Shown here in pieces: positions 8,612-17,878 of a DNA stretch of 64,000 nt. How positions within the stretch are numbered: position 1 is the first letter of the stretch; each line of letters begins with the position of its first letter. The stretch lies in contig NZ_JNIV01000005.1 of the NCBI RefSeq assembly GCF_000701405.1, forward strand, positions 1 to 64,000, given 5' to 3'. The notes under the pieces are model-generated. The model saw nothing but the letters and a program-made list of their open reading frames with translations, made no database searches and was not told the origin of the DNA. The stretch comes from Deinococcus marmoris DSM 12784. GTDB lineage: Bacteria; Deinococcota; Deinococci; Deinococcales; Deinococcaceae. The translations under genes and the position numbers were made by a program.

Positions 8612-9046
8612 ATATGTCCAGGGATCGTAACTGTCCACCGGAAAAACACTGAAGTCACCCTGATTGCGGGTCACGACATTGAGTCGGTGAACCGAAGCTG
8701 TCGCTGCAATGAGCGCGTCTACAGCGACGCTTTGCCGTGCCCGCACAGCAGGCAGGGCCATGAACTCTCCCCAGCGGCGGACTACAGCGTCATCAGGCGT
8801 CAGGAGGCGTTCGCTATAGGCGGGTTTGATCTGATGGTCCAGCCAGCGGCGCAATTTAACGGCGCGGCGTGGGTCCTGGGCCAGCAGAATGCCGGTTTCG
8901 AGTTCACCCAGCGTCAGCAGGCTGAGAAAGACCTCATTGGGCGCAAGGGCGGCAAGATATGCCAGCACCGACGGACTGGGGCGTGGCCGGGTGGGTTCGC
9001 TGATCACATTGGTGTCCAGCAGGACGCGCCGCAGCGGAACACTCAC
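8600..9046 (-). CDS. vapC: PIN-domain toxin of a VapBC/FitAB-type system
   Basis: A 148-residue PIN-domain ribonuclease. The acidic residues of the active site are visible in VLLDTNVISE (near residue 11), LGELETG (near residue 48) and VAVDALIAATA (near residue 108); the fourth is in VVTRNQGDF near the C-terminus. The family cleaves RNA, often tRNA, when freed from its antitoxin. The start is a GTG that overlaps the antitoxin stop (GTGA at 9043-9046), so the pair is translationally coupled. Length and the NVISE motif match FitB-like members. Confidence 0.9.
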   Translation of the reverse strand: MSVPLRRVLLDTNVISEPTRPRPSPSVLAYLAALAPNEVFLSLLTLGELETGILLAQDPRRAVKLRRWLDHQIKPAYSERLLTPDDAVVRRWGEFMALPAVRARQSVAVDALIAATASVHRLNVVTRNQGDFSVFPVDSYDPWTYATD

Positions 9047-9291
9047 TGATCGGTGGGGCGTCCGGGGCTGGGATGACGCTCGAACAGCTTCTCGTCTGGC
9101 AGGTCACTCCAGTCGAAATCACCGACGATGGTTTCCAGGGCGCTGCTGGCACTGGGCTGGGCGGGCCGTACACGCTGCACCGTGACCAGGGGAACATCGC
9201 CCTGCATGATGAGCTGTGGCTCGTCCTGCGCCGCCTCGACAAGCTGCTGGAAATGCGCCTTCGCCTCTTCCAGGGTCCAGGTCTTGGTCAT
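9043..9291 (-). CDS. Phd/YefM-type antitoxin
   Basis: An 82-residue antitoxin. The N-terminal part (TLEEAKAHFQQLVEAAQ, then a strand ending in GDVPLVTV) is the Phd/YefM DNA-binding fold; the acidic tail with FDWSDLPDEKLFERH is suited to neutralise the PIN toxin. I chose ATG 9291 because CATACT lies 6 nt upstream and the family normally begins about six residues before the EAKAHF helix; ATG 9309 is in frame too. It is expected to repress its own promoter together with the toxin. Confidence 0.87.
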   Translation of the reverse strand: MTKTWTLEEAKAHFQQLVEAAQDEPQLIMQGDVPLVTVQRVRPAQPSASSALETIVGDFDWSDLPDEKLFERHPSPGRPTDQ

Positions 9292-9297
9292 GACTCC

Positions 9298-9303
9298 AGT
9301 ATG
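9298..9303 (-). promoter_or_regulatory. -10 box of the toxin-antitoxin operon
   Basis: CATACT on the minus strand, 6 nt before the antitoxin ATG at 9291. Confidence 0.4.
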
Positions 9304-9370
9304 GCTCATGATTTACCGTGAGATTGAATATCTCCTGGGTCTGCTGGCCGCGCGTTCGTCCCCTCCCCGC

Positions 9371-9376
9371 TACCAT
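9371..9376 (+). promoter_or_regulatory. -10 box of psuK
   Basis: TACCAT followed by 9 nt and the psuK ATG; no ribosome binding site lies between them. Confidence 0.45.
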
Positions 9377-9385
9377 ACCGGGCAG

Positions 9386-10372
9386 ATGCCTTCCATTGTT
9401 TCCCCCCAGGTCATCGCCGTCGGCGGCGCGAATATGGACCTCAAGGTGCAGACGCTGGCCCCCGCCGTGCCCGGCACCAGCAATCCGGGCCGCGCCGCGC
9501 AGACTCCCGGCGGCGTGGCCCGCAACGTGGCCGAGAATCTGGCCCGCCTGGGCGTGTGCGTGGCCCTGCTCTCGGCGGTGGGAACGGACCCGCTGGGCGA
9601 CGGCCTGCTGCGGCAGGCGGCGGAGGCGGGCGTGGACGTGTCGCCTGTCCTGCGCGTGCTGGAACACGCCACGGGAACATACACGGCGGTGCTGGACAGC
9701 GGCGGCGAATTGCTGATCGCGGTGGCGGCGATGGAAATCATGGACGCTCTGATCCCATCGGTTTTGATTGGGCGGGAAAGCATGTTGTGCGGCGCGGCCT
9801 ACATCGTCGCGGACGGCAATCTGCCCCCCGACACGCTGGAGCATCTGCTGGCGCGGGCGGGCGGTGCGCGGGTGATCTTCGAGCCGGTCAGCGTCCCCAA
9901 GGCGGTGCGGTTGCTGCCCGTTCTGGACGCCGGATTCGCACCCTGGGCTGTCACACCCAATCTGGCCGAACTCTCAGCCCTGGTGGGGACCGAAGTACCG
10001 GACGAAGCGGCAGCCATTGGCGAGGCAGCACTGAACCTGCACGGGCGCGGCGTGGAAGTGGTCTGGGTGCGGCGCGGCGTGCGCGGAAGTCTGCTGTCCA
10101 CCGCAGGCGGAACTGATGAATTGCCTGCTCTGTCTGCCGATGTGCAGGACGTGACCGGGGCCGGGGATGCCATGCTAGCTGCATTTCTGGCCGCGCTGCT
10201 GGCCGGGGAAACCCTGCTGGACGCGGCGCGCGAGGGCCACGCGGCGGCGGCCCTGACGGTGGAAAGCGCGCAGACGGTGGTACCGGACCTGACGCGGGCG
10301 GCGGTGCGGCAGCGGCTGTCGACTGGCCTCGCGTACCCTGTGGGGCATGAAACTCCACCCCATTCCCCCTGA
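9386..10372 (+). CDS. psuK: PfkB-family kinase, probable pseudouridine kinase
   Basis: A 328-residue ribokinase/PfkB sugar kinase. It begins with VIAVGGANMD, has the GGVARNVAENLARLG signature near residue 39 and ends with the VTGAGDAMLAAFLAALL anion-hole motif carrying the catalytic Asp. Pseudouridine kinase makes pseudouridine 5'-phosphate, the substrate of the next gene, which supports the substrate call. ATG 9386 is preferred since it starts directly at the first strand. The 3' end overlaps psuG by 26 nt. Confidence 0.88.
   Translation: MPSIVSPQVIAVGGANMDLKVQTLAPAVPGTSNPGRAAQTPGGVARNVAENLARLGVCVALLSAVGTDPLGDGLLRQAAEAGVDVSPVLRVLEHATGTYTAVLDSGGELLIAVAAMEIMDALIPSVLIGRESMLCGAAYIVADGNLPPDTLEHLLARAGGARVIFEPVSVPKAVRLLPVLDAGFAPWAVTPNLAELSALVGTEVPDEAAAIGEAALNLHGRGVEVVWVRRGVRGSLLSTAGGTDELPALSADVQDVTGAGDAMLAAFLAALLAGETLLDAAREGHAAAALTVESAQTVVPDLTRAAVRQRLSTGLAYPVGHETPPHSP
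10334..10339 (+). promoter_or_regulatory. internal -10 box for psuG
   Basis: TACCCT inside the end of psuK, 7 nt before the psuG ATG. It matches the leaderless pattern seen at many other genes here and could give psuG its own transcript. Confidence 0.4.
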
Positions 10373-11291
10373 AGTCGCCGCCCTGATGGATCTGACCCCC
10401 GAAGTCGCCGCCGCCCTGAAGGCGGGCAGGCCCGTGGTGGCGCTGGAAAGCACCATCATCAGCCACGGGATGCCCTACCCGCAGAACGTGGAAATGGCGC
10501 GCGGCGTGGAACAGATCGTGCGCGACAACGGCGCGACGCCCGCCACGATTGCCGTGCTGGGCGGACGCCTGAAAGTGGGCCTGACGCCCGACGAGCTGGA
10601 AAAATTGGCCACCGACAAATCCGTGCAGAAGATCAGCACCCGTGACCTGCCCGTGACGGTGGCCCTGGGACAGAACGGCGCGACGACGGTGGCCTCCACC
10701 ATGCGGATCGCGTCGCTGGCGGGCATTCGCATATTTGCTACGGGCGGCACGGGGGGTGTCCACCGGGGCGCAGGCGACACGATGGACATCAGTGCTGACC
10801 TGCTGGAACTGGCCCGTACCGATGTCTGTGTGGTCAGCGCGGGTGTCAAGAGCATTCTGGACATCGGCCTGACGCTGGAAGTGCTGGAAACCCAGGGCAT
10901 CCCGGCCATTACGCTGGGCAGCGATGAATTCCCTGCCTTTTATTCGCGCCGCAGCGGTTTTGCCTCGCCCCTGAGCGTGGTGAACGAGGCCGAGGCCGCC
11001 CGCGTGCTGCACGCCAAATGGAGCCTGGGCATCGGCGGCGGCGTGATGCTCGCCAACCCCATTCCCGAAGAAGCCGAGATTCCTGCCGAGGAGATGGCCG
11101 GGCAGATCGAACAGGCGCTGTCGGATATGAACGCGCTGGGATTGACGGGCAAGGACACCACGCCGTACCTGCTGGGCCGCATCGTGGAAATCACGGGCGG
11201 GCGCAGTCTGGAAACGAATATCGCCCTCGTGCGGCACAACGCGGCGGTGGCCGCGCGGGTGGCCGTGGAGTACGCGAAACTGAGGCAGTAA
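10347..11291 (+). CDS. psuG: pseudouridine-5'-phosphate glycosidase
   Basis: A 314-residue enzyme of the PsuG/IndA family that splits pseudouridine 5'-phosphate into uracil and ribose 5-phosphate. Recognisable blocks are VALESTIISHGMPYPQN near residue 31, the GGVHRGA segment near residue 143 and the ANPIPEEAEI stretch near residue 240. With psuK it makes a complete salvage route for pseudouridine from RNA turnover. No ADP-ribose or uptake gene is attached. The start overlaps psuK, which suggests coupled expression. Confidence 0.95.
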   Translation: MKLHPIPPEVAALMDLTPEVAAALKAGRPVVALESTIISHGMPYPQNVEMARGVEQIVRDNGATPATIAVLGGRLKVGLTPDELEKLATDKSVQKISTRDLPVTVALGQNGATTVASTMRIASLAGIRIFATGGTGGVHRGAGDTMDISADLLELARTDVCVVSAGVKSILDIGLTLEVLETQGIPAITLGSDEFPAFYSRRSGFASPLSVVNEAEAARVLHAKWSLGIGGGVMLANPIPEEAEIPAEEMAGQIEQALSDMNALGLTGKDTTPYLLGRIVEITGGRSLETNIALVRHNAAVAARVAVEYAKLRQ

Positions 11292-11333
11292 CCGGTTCTC
11301 CGCCCCATCCATTGCCATTCAAACCAGAACCTG

Positions 11334-11361
11334 AAAAAGCCCCCCCGCAGTGGAGAGGGCT
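11334..11361 (-). terminator. intrinsic terminator of metK
   Basis: On the minus strand AGCCCTC pairs with GGGGGCT across a loop and is followed directly by TTTTTC. It lies 24 nt after the metK stop. Confidence 0.75.
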
Positions 11362-11384
11362 GGAGATGACTGGGCGAAAAGTCT

Positions 11385-12620
<1,236 letters not shown>

Positions 12621-12801
12621 GTCTAGGCTCCTTGCGTGCCGGGCGGCGTCTCACAGAACGGCCTGGAGAGGGATGGCGCTGTGTGCCCGGTCACGGCCTT
12701 CTCGCTCCATGCCCGGAGCGCGGCCCATGCAGGGTAACGCACAGGGGAGGGGGCAAAAAAGGAAGGGATGGCCCGATTCATTCGCCGCCCTGCTGCCCAC
12801 G

Positions 12802-12818
12802 CCTGACATCCCCCTGAC
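12802..12818 (+). promoter_or_regulatory. direct-repeat operator upstream of the response regulator gene
   Basis: CCTGAC occurs at 12802-12807 and again at 12813-12818, exactly 11 bp apart. The second copy ends 9 nt before a CAGAAT -10 box (12828-12833), which in turn is 8 nt before the ATG. This is the geometry of a Pho-box-like site that replaces the -35 element. The same repeat lies upstream of phoU. Confidence 0.55.
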
Positions 12819-12841
12819 CTGAGCGGTCAGAATGAAGGGCA

Positions 12842-13531
12842 ATGAGCCACGTCGTTGTCATCGAGGACGAGGAAACCGTACGGGATGTGCTGCGGTTTCA
12901 CCTGGAGCGCGCCGGACTGCGGGTCACGGCGTTGGCCTCCACGGCGGGAGCGCTGGACGCGCTGGAGGGGGCCGACGCCCTGGTGCTGGACTGGATGCTG
13001 CCCGGCGAGAGTGGCCTGAGTTTCCTGCGCCGCCTGCGCGACGCTCCCGAGCTGCGCCGCCTGCCGGTGCTGATGCTGACCGCCCGCGCTGCCGAGGCCG
13101 AGCGCGTGGAGGGCCTGGAAACCGGGGCGGACGATTACCTGACCAAACCCTTTTCCGCCGCCGAACTGGTGGCCCGCGTGCGCGCCCTGCTGCGGCGCAC
13201 CCAGCCGGATACGCCCGAGACCCTGACCAACGGCCCGCTGGCCATCGACATGGGCGGCGCAGAGGCCCGCGTGGCCGGGCAGAAACTGAACCTGACCCGC
13301 CGTGAGTTTGACCTGCTGGCCTTCCTGACCCAGCACACCGGGCGGGTCTACTCGCGCACGGAGTTGCTGGACCGGGTGTGGGGCGCGGATTTTCTGGGCG
13401 GCGAGCGCACGGTGGACCAGCACGTCACGCAACTGCGCGCTCACCTGGGCGAGACGGTGGGCCAGCCCGCCTTTCTGGAAACCGTGCGCGGCAAGGGCTA
13501 CCGCATGCGCCCGTGGGCCGGGGCGAAATGA
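12842..13531 (+). CDS. OmpR/PhoB-type response regulator
   Basis: A 229-residue two-component regulator. Receiver residues are the acidic pair in VIEDEE (8-11), phospho-acceptor Asp50 in LVLDWMLPG, Thr80 in MLTARA and Lys102 in LTKPF. The C-terminal winged helix (about 135-225) contains LNLTRREFDLLAFL, SRTELLDRVWG and RTVDQHVTQLRAHLG, the OmpR/PhoB DNA-binding signature. The kinase gene overlaps its stop and phoU lies downstream, so a phosphate-response role like PhoB is likely. Direct repeats in its promoter suggest self-regulation. Confidence 0.9.
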   Translation: MSHVVVIEDEETVRDVLRFHLERAGLRVTALASTAGALDALEGADALVLDWMLPGESGLSFLRRLRDAPELRRLPVLMLTARAAEAERVEGLETGADDYLTKPFSAAELVARVRALLRRTQPDTPETLTNGPLAIDMGGAEARVAGQKLNLTRREFDLLAFLTQHTGRVYSRTELLDRVWGADFLGGERTVDQHVTQLRAHLGETVGQPAFLETVRGKGYRMRPWAGAK

Positions 13532-14481
13532 CGGCAACCCCCGGAACGGTCCCGGACTTCTGGATCGACGCGCTGCCGCAGGCGGTGCTGCTGACGCGGA
13601 ATGGTTCCGTGGTCCGCATCAACGCGGCGGCCTCGCGGCTGTGGGGCGTCACGGGGGCGCGGGCAGCGGGTCGTCCGGTGCTGGAGGTGGTGCGGCGGCA
13701 TACCCTCGAAGCCCTGATCGAGCGCGGCGGCGAGCTGGAACTGGAGGTGGGCGGGCGCACCCTGCGCTGCACGGCCACCCGCGACGGCGAGGTCTCGGCC
13801 CTGATCGTCGAGGACATCACCGAACACCACCGCCGCGAGGCCGAACTGCGCGAGGCCACTGCCGTCCTCTCGCACGAGTTCCGCACCCCGGTCACGGCCC
13901 TGCGCGGCGTGCTGGAGGCGCTGGAATACGACATGCCGCGCGAGCTGTCGCAGAATTTCGTGCGTCAGGGTTTGCAGGAAACCGGGCGGCTGGCCCGGCT
14001 GGTAGAGGATCTGGCCGTGGGCTTCCGTCCCACCCGCGCCCGCACCCTGCCGCTGGCCGAGGCGTTTGCCCGCGCAGAACGTCTGCTGGACAGCGAACTG
14101 ACCGCGCGTGGTTCGCGCCTGAGCTTCGGCCCCGATCATCTGGTGCGCGCCGATCCCGATAAATTGCTTCAGGTGCTGCTCAACCTGATCGAGAACGCCC
14201 TGAAATACGGTCCACCGGGCCAGGACATCGAAGTCCAGACTGCCGGGCGCGGCACCTGGGCCGAGGTCTGCGTGCTGGACCACGGCCCGCCCATCCCCGA
14301 CACTGACAGCCTGTTCCAGGCCCACACGCGCGGAGAGGGGGCCAGCGGCCAGGGCAGCGGCATGGGCCTGTACATCGTCCGCAGCGTCGTCCACGGCTGG
14401 GGCGGTCAGGCGTGGGCGACGCGCGTGGATGGGCGCAACGCCTTCTGCTTCACGCTGCCGGGGGTTGGGGGAATGGGCTAG
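13528..14481 (+). CDS. PAS-domain sensor histidine kinase (PhoR-like, soluble)
   Basis: A 318-residue kinase starting at an ATG that overlaps the regulator stop (ATGA). A PAS domain covers about residues 8-100; the dimerisation helix has the H-box AVLSHEFRTPVTAL with His116; the HATPase domain has LLNLIENALKYG (N-box, near 220), VLDHGPPIP and GSGMGLYIVRS. PhoR kinases share the PAS plus HisKA layout but usually have an N-terminal membrane anchor, which is absent here, so it is probably cytosolic and may sense through a partner. PhoU encoded next could be that partner. Confidence 0.9.
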   Translation: MTATPGTVPDFWIDALPQAVLLTRNGSVVRINAAASRLWGVTGARAAGRPVLEVVRRHTLEALIERGGELELEVGGRTLRCTATRDGEVSALIVEDITEHHRREAELREATAVLSHEFRTPVTALRGVLEALEYDMPRELSQNFVRQGLQETGRLARLVEDLAVGFRPTRARTLPLAEAFARAERLLDSELTARGSRLSFGPDHLVRADPDKLLQVLLNLIENALKYGPPGQDIEVQTAGRGTWAEVCVLDHGPPIPDTDSLFQAHTRGEGASGQGSGMGLYIVRSVVHGWGGQAWATRVDGRNAFCFTLPGVGGMG

Positions 14482-14493
14482 GAAGGTGCCTGC

Positions 14494-14552
14494 CAGAGAT
14501 TGTCCACCTGTCTGTCAGAGATCGTCCAACCTCTCCCTGACCCTCCCCTGAC
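14494..14552 (+). promoter_or_regulatory. repeat-rich operator upstream of phoU
   Basis: Two layers of direct repeats are visible. CAGAGATTGTCCA (14494-14506) and CAGAGATCGTCCA (14516-14528) are 22 bp apart, two helical turns. CCTGAC at 14536-14541 and 14547-14552 are 11 bp apart and end 11 nt before TACGTT (14564-14569), a probable -10 box. The second pair matches the repeat upstream of the response regulator gene. Confidence 0.55.
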
Positions 14553-14599
14553 GTGCCGGGTGCTACGTTGCCCCGTGATGACCGCCCCCAGGAGTTCCC

Positions 14600-15244
14600 A
14601 TGCGTGAAGTGCTTGAAAATGATCTGAGAAGCGTCCTGAACGGCGCGCTGAACATGCTGGGCACCGTCGAGCAGATGCTGCCGGTGGCCGCCGATGTGCT
14701 GCTGCACGAACAGACTGAGCGGCTGCAAGAAGTGCGTGCCCTGGACCTGGAGGTCGACGCCCAGGAGGCCCGGATCGAGGCCGAATGCCTGCGGATCATC
14801 GCCCGTCATCAGCCGGTGGCCCGGGACCTGCGGCTGGTGGCGCTGATCCTGAAAAGTCTGTCGGACATCGAGCGCATGGGCGATTACGTGGTCCATGTGG
14901 CCGAAGACGGTGCGGAACTGGCCCAGGCCCCGGCCCTCAAGAAATACGTCAATCTGGCGCGGATGCTGGCCCGCCTGGGCGAGATGAGCCAGAACCTGCG
15001 GACGGCCATCGCGGACCGCGACGTGGCCCGCGCCGAGACCACCATCGTCATGGACGACGAGGTCGATGACCTGTACGAGCAGATTCAGCGCGAACTGGTC
15101 ACGTACATGCTTGAAGACCCGCGCAACATCAGCAAGGCGCTGATGCTGATGCGGGTGGGGCGCAGCCTGGAACGTGTCGGCGACCATATGGAAAACGTCG
15201 CCGAACGCGTGCGCTACTGGGTCACGGGCGTGCGCGAGGCGTAA
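14600..15244 (+). CDS. phoU: phosphate transport system regulator PhoU
   Basis: A 214-residue protein with the two PhoU helical repeats: IEAECLRIIARHQPVARDLR near residue 55 in the first, LMLMRVGRSLERVGDHMENVAE near residue 180 in the second. PhoU links the Pst phosphate transporter to the PhoR kinase and dampens phosphate uptake. No pst genes are in the window. ATG 14600 follows CAGGAG. Its position directly after the two-component pair, in the same direction, supports a phosphate role for all three. Confidence 0.93.
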   Translation: MREVLENDLRSVLNGALNMLGTVEQMLPVAADVLLHEQTERLQEVRALDLEVDAQEARIEAECLRIIARHQPVARDLRLVALILKSLSDIERMGDYVVHVAEDGAELAQAPALKKYVNLARMLARLGEMSQNLRTAIADRDVARAETTIVMDDEVDDLYEQIQRELVTYMLEDPRNISKALMLMRVGRSLERVGDHMENVAERVRYWVTGVREA

Positions 15245-15257
15245 CGGAGGACCTGCC

Positions 15258-15806
15258 TCAGCTCCGGGTCACGCGGCAATCACCGCCGTACACCGTGCTG
15301 AGCTTAGCGAACAGGCCGTCGATCTCCTCCTGTGAGCCGGACAGCCCCACGCCCTCGTAACTGGTCTGGGCGTTGTCATAGGACTGGCGGATGAAACAGA
15401 CCACCAGCCGCTCTGGATTGGAAATGTCCCAGACCTGAAAACGCGTCCCCTGCTGCACCTCGTACAGGTTGATGTAGCCGTTGTCGCCGTCGTAGTACCA
15501 GTCTCCACCGCTACGGTATCTGGGTGGCGCAGCCGTCAGGGTGATCTTGCTTCTCAGGGCATTGTTGTTCTGATCCAGGCCGCTGATGGTCCAGATAGAC
15601 TCTGCTTTGATGGGATAGCGAGGGGACCTGGACTCGGGTTTCTTGGCGCTGGAGTCGCCAGTGGCCAGACTGCCCGTCACAGAAGTGCTGGGGGCTGGAA
15701 TCTTGACGCCAAAATCGCTCGTGGCGGGCGCACAGGACCCCAGCGAGACGGCGGTGGTCAGGACGGCGAGAGACAGCAGGGTAGGTTTCAGCAGAACGGA
15801 TTTCAC
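15258..15806 (-). CDS. putative lipoprotein, function unknown
   Basis: I do not recognise this 182-residue protein. It has a signal peptide ending in the lipobox LGSC (Cys25), a Ser/Thr-rich linker, and a mature domain rich in Tyr, Asp and Asn (YRSGGDWYYDGDNGYINLYE) that may be a small beta domain. Two further Cys residues lie in the C-terminal half (VVCFIR, GGDCRV) and could form a disulfide. The GTG start is supported by TACACT 7 nt upstream. It converges with phoU. Confidence 0.75.
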   Translation of the reverse strand: MKSVLLKPTLLSLAVLTTAVSLGSCAPATSDFGVKIPAPSTSVTGSLATGDSSAKKPESRSPRYPIKAESIWTISGLDQNNNALRSKITLTAAPPRYRSGGDWYYDGDNGYINLYEVQQGTRFQVWDISNPERLVVCFIRQSYDNAQTSYEGVGLSGSQEEIDGLFAKLSTVYGGDCRVTRS

Positions 15807-15813
15807 AGAAAAA

Positions 15814-15819
15814 AGTGTA
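15814..15819 (-). promoter_or_regulatory. -10 box of the lipoprotein gene
   Basis: TACACT on the minus strand, 7 nt before the GTG start; no ribosome binding site. Confidence 0.55.
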
Positions 15820-15869
15820 GAGGATTCTCTGCGCTGTGAGAACGAAAATGGCCCTTCCCCCGGCGGGGG

Positions 15870-16700
<831 letters not shown>

Positions 16701-16743
16701 AGACCGGGGTAGTTTAGCGCGCCAGAAAACATCGGGGCGTCCT

Positions 16744-17814
16744 TCAAACGGATGAACCGTCCATGAGCGGGGCGGCAAAGAGGCTTTCCTGCCGTGTCCG
16801 CAGCAGCTCCAGCGCCTTGTGGTCCAGCCGGGACAGCGCCGCGTCTGCCACCGTCTGCCGGGGCAGTGCAGAGGCCGCCGCGTACACATGCAGGGTGATC
16901 TGCCGGTGCGTCATGCTGTGCTGGACCTGCCCCAGCAACTCGCCTGGACGCGCACCGAGACGGGCGCAAAGTTCTTCCAACACTGTTACCTCGGTTTGCT
17001 GCGGGCCAAACTCGAGCATCGGCAGGCCCATCAGCCCGCCCAGCAGGCCACCCTCGCGCCTCTCCAGCACGGCCTCCCGCTCATCTCCGATCAGCACGGC
17101 CACCGCCTGCACCATCCGCGCCGCCGCCCGGACTTTGGGCGCGGGAAAGGCGGTGGGTGTGCCGCGCTTAAACGCCGCGCAGTGGGCAGACAGCGGACAT
17201 TCGGCGCAGCGCGGGGCCTTGGGCGTGCAGACCGTTGCGCCCAGGTCCATGACCGCCTCGTTCCACGCGCCGGGGCGGGCGGGGCACAGCAGGGCGTCGG
17301 CCCGCGCCTGAATCCAGGCGTCTGTCGGTCTCGCCTCGCCGTAGAGCCGCGCCAGCACCCGGCGCACGTTGCCGTCGTTGACCGCGCGGGCTTCACCGAA
17401 CGCCAGACTCGCCACGGCGGCGGCAGTGTAAGGCCCCACCCCTGGCAGCGCCAGCCAGCCGCTGTAATCGGCGGGAAAACCGTTCTGAACGATGACCTTT
17501 GCCGCGCGGTGCAGATTGCGGGCGCGGGCGTAGTAGCCGCAGCCTTCCCAGGCTTTCAGCACGGCCTCTATGGGCGCTTCGGCCAGTGCCTGGACGCTGG
17601 GAAACGCCTCCAGAAAGCGGTCATAGTAGTGCAGGCCGCGTGCCACCTGCGTCTGCTGGAGCAGAATCTCGGCCACCCACACGCGGTAGGGGTCACGCGC
17701 GCCCTCTGTGCCCAGCCTCCACGGCAACTCACGGCCCGATGCATCAAACCACGCCAGCAGCTCCGTGCGAATCTCGGGGATGGCTGTGGAAACGGAGTCT
17801 GGAACAGCAATCAC
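16744..17814 (-). CDS. mutY: A/G-specific adenine DNA glycosylase MutY
   Basis: A 356-residue base-excision repair enzyme that removes adenine opposite 8-oxoguanine. The helix-hairpin-helix LALPGVGPYTAAAVASLAFG is followed by the catalytic Asp in AVNDGNVRRVL; four cysteines (CTPKAPRCAECPLSAHC) bind the 4Fe-4S cluster. A C-terminal NUDIX-like domain that recognises 8-oxoG covers about 235-345, with QHSMTHRQITLHVY. GTG 17814 is chosen because TACACT lies 6 nt upstream; an in-frame ATG further up would add an unrelated N-terminus. Confidence 0.95.
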   Translation of the reverse strand: MIAVPDSVSTAIPEIRTELLAWFDASGRELPWRLGTEGARDPYRVWVAEILLQQTQVARGLHYYDRFLEAFPSVQALAEAPIEAVLKAWEGCGYYARARNLHRAAKVIVQNGFPADYSGWLALPGVGPYTAAAVASLAFGEARAVNDGNVRRVLARLYGEARPTDAWIQARADALLCPARPGAWNEAVMDLGATVCTPKAPRCAECPLSAHCAAFKRGTPTAFPAPKVRAAARMVQAVAVLIGDEREAVLERREGGLLGGLMGLPMLEFGPQQTEVTVLEELCARLGARPGELLGQVQHSMTHRQITLHVYAAASALPRQTVADAALSRLDHKALELLRTRQESLFAAPLMDGSSV

Positions 17815-17820
17815 CGCGCC

Positions 17821-17826
17821 AGTGTA
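17821..17826 (-). promoter_or_regulatory. -10 box of mutY
   Basis: TACACT on the minus strand, 6 nt before the GTG start of mutY. Confidence 0.55.
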
Positions 17827-17878
17827 GAGGCGCGGTGCTGGGAAAACAGTGCGTTTTGTCAGGGGCGGGAGAACTGCT

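Noticed and set aside
12621..12841. Possible SAM riboswitch in the 220-nt metK upstream region
   Set aside because: Reading the minus strand gave no SAM-I or SAM-II core sequences; only ordinary GC-rich DNA and a Shine-Dalgarno sequence were seen.
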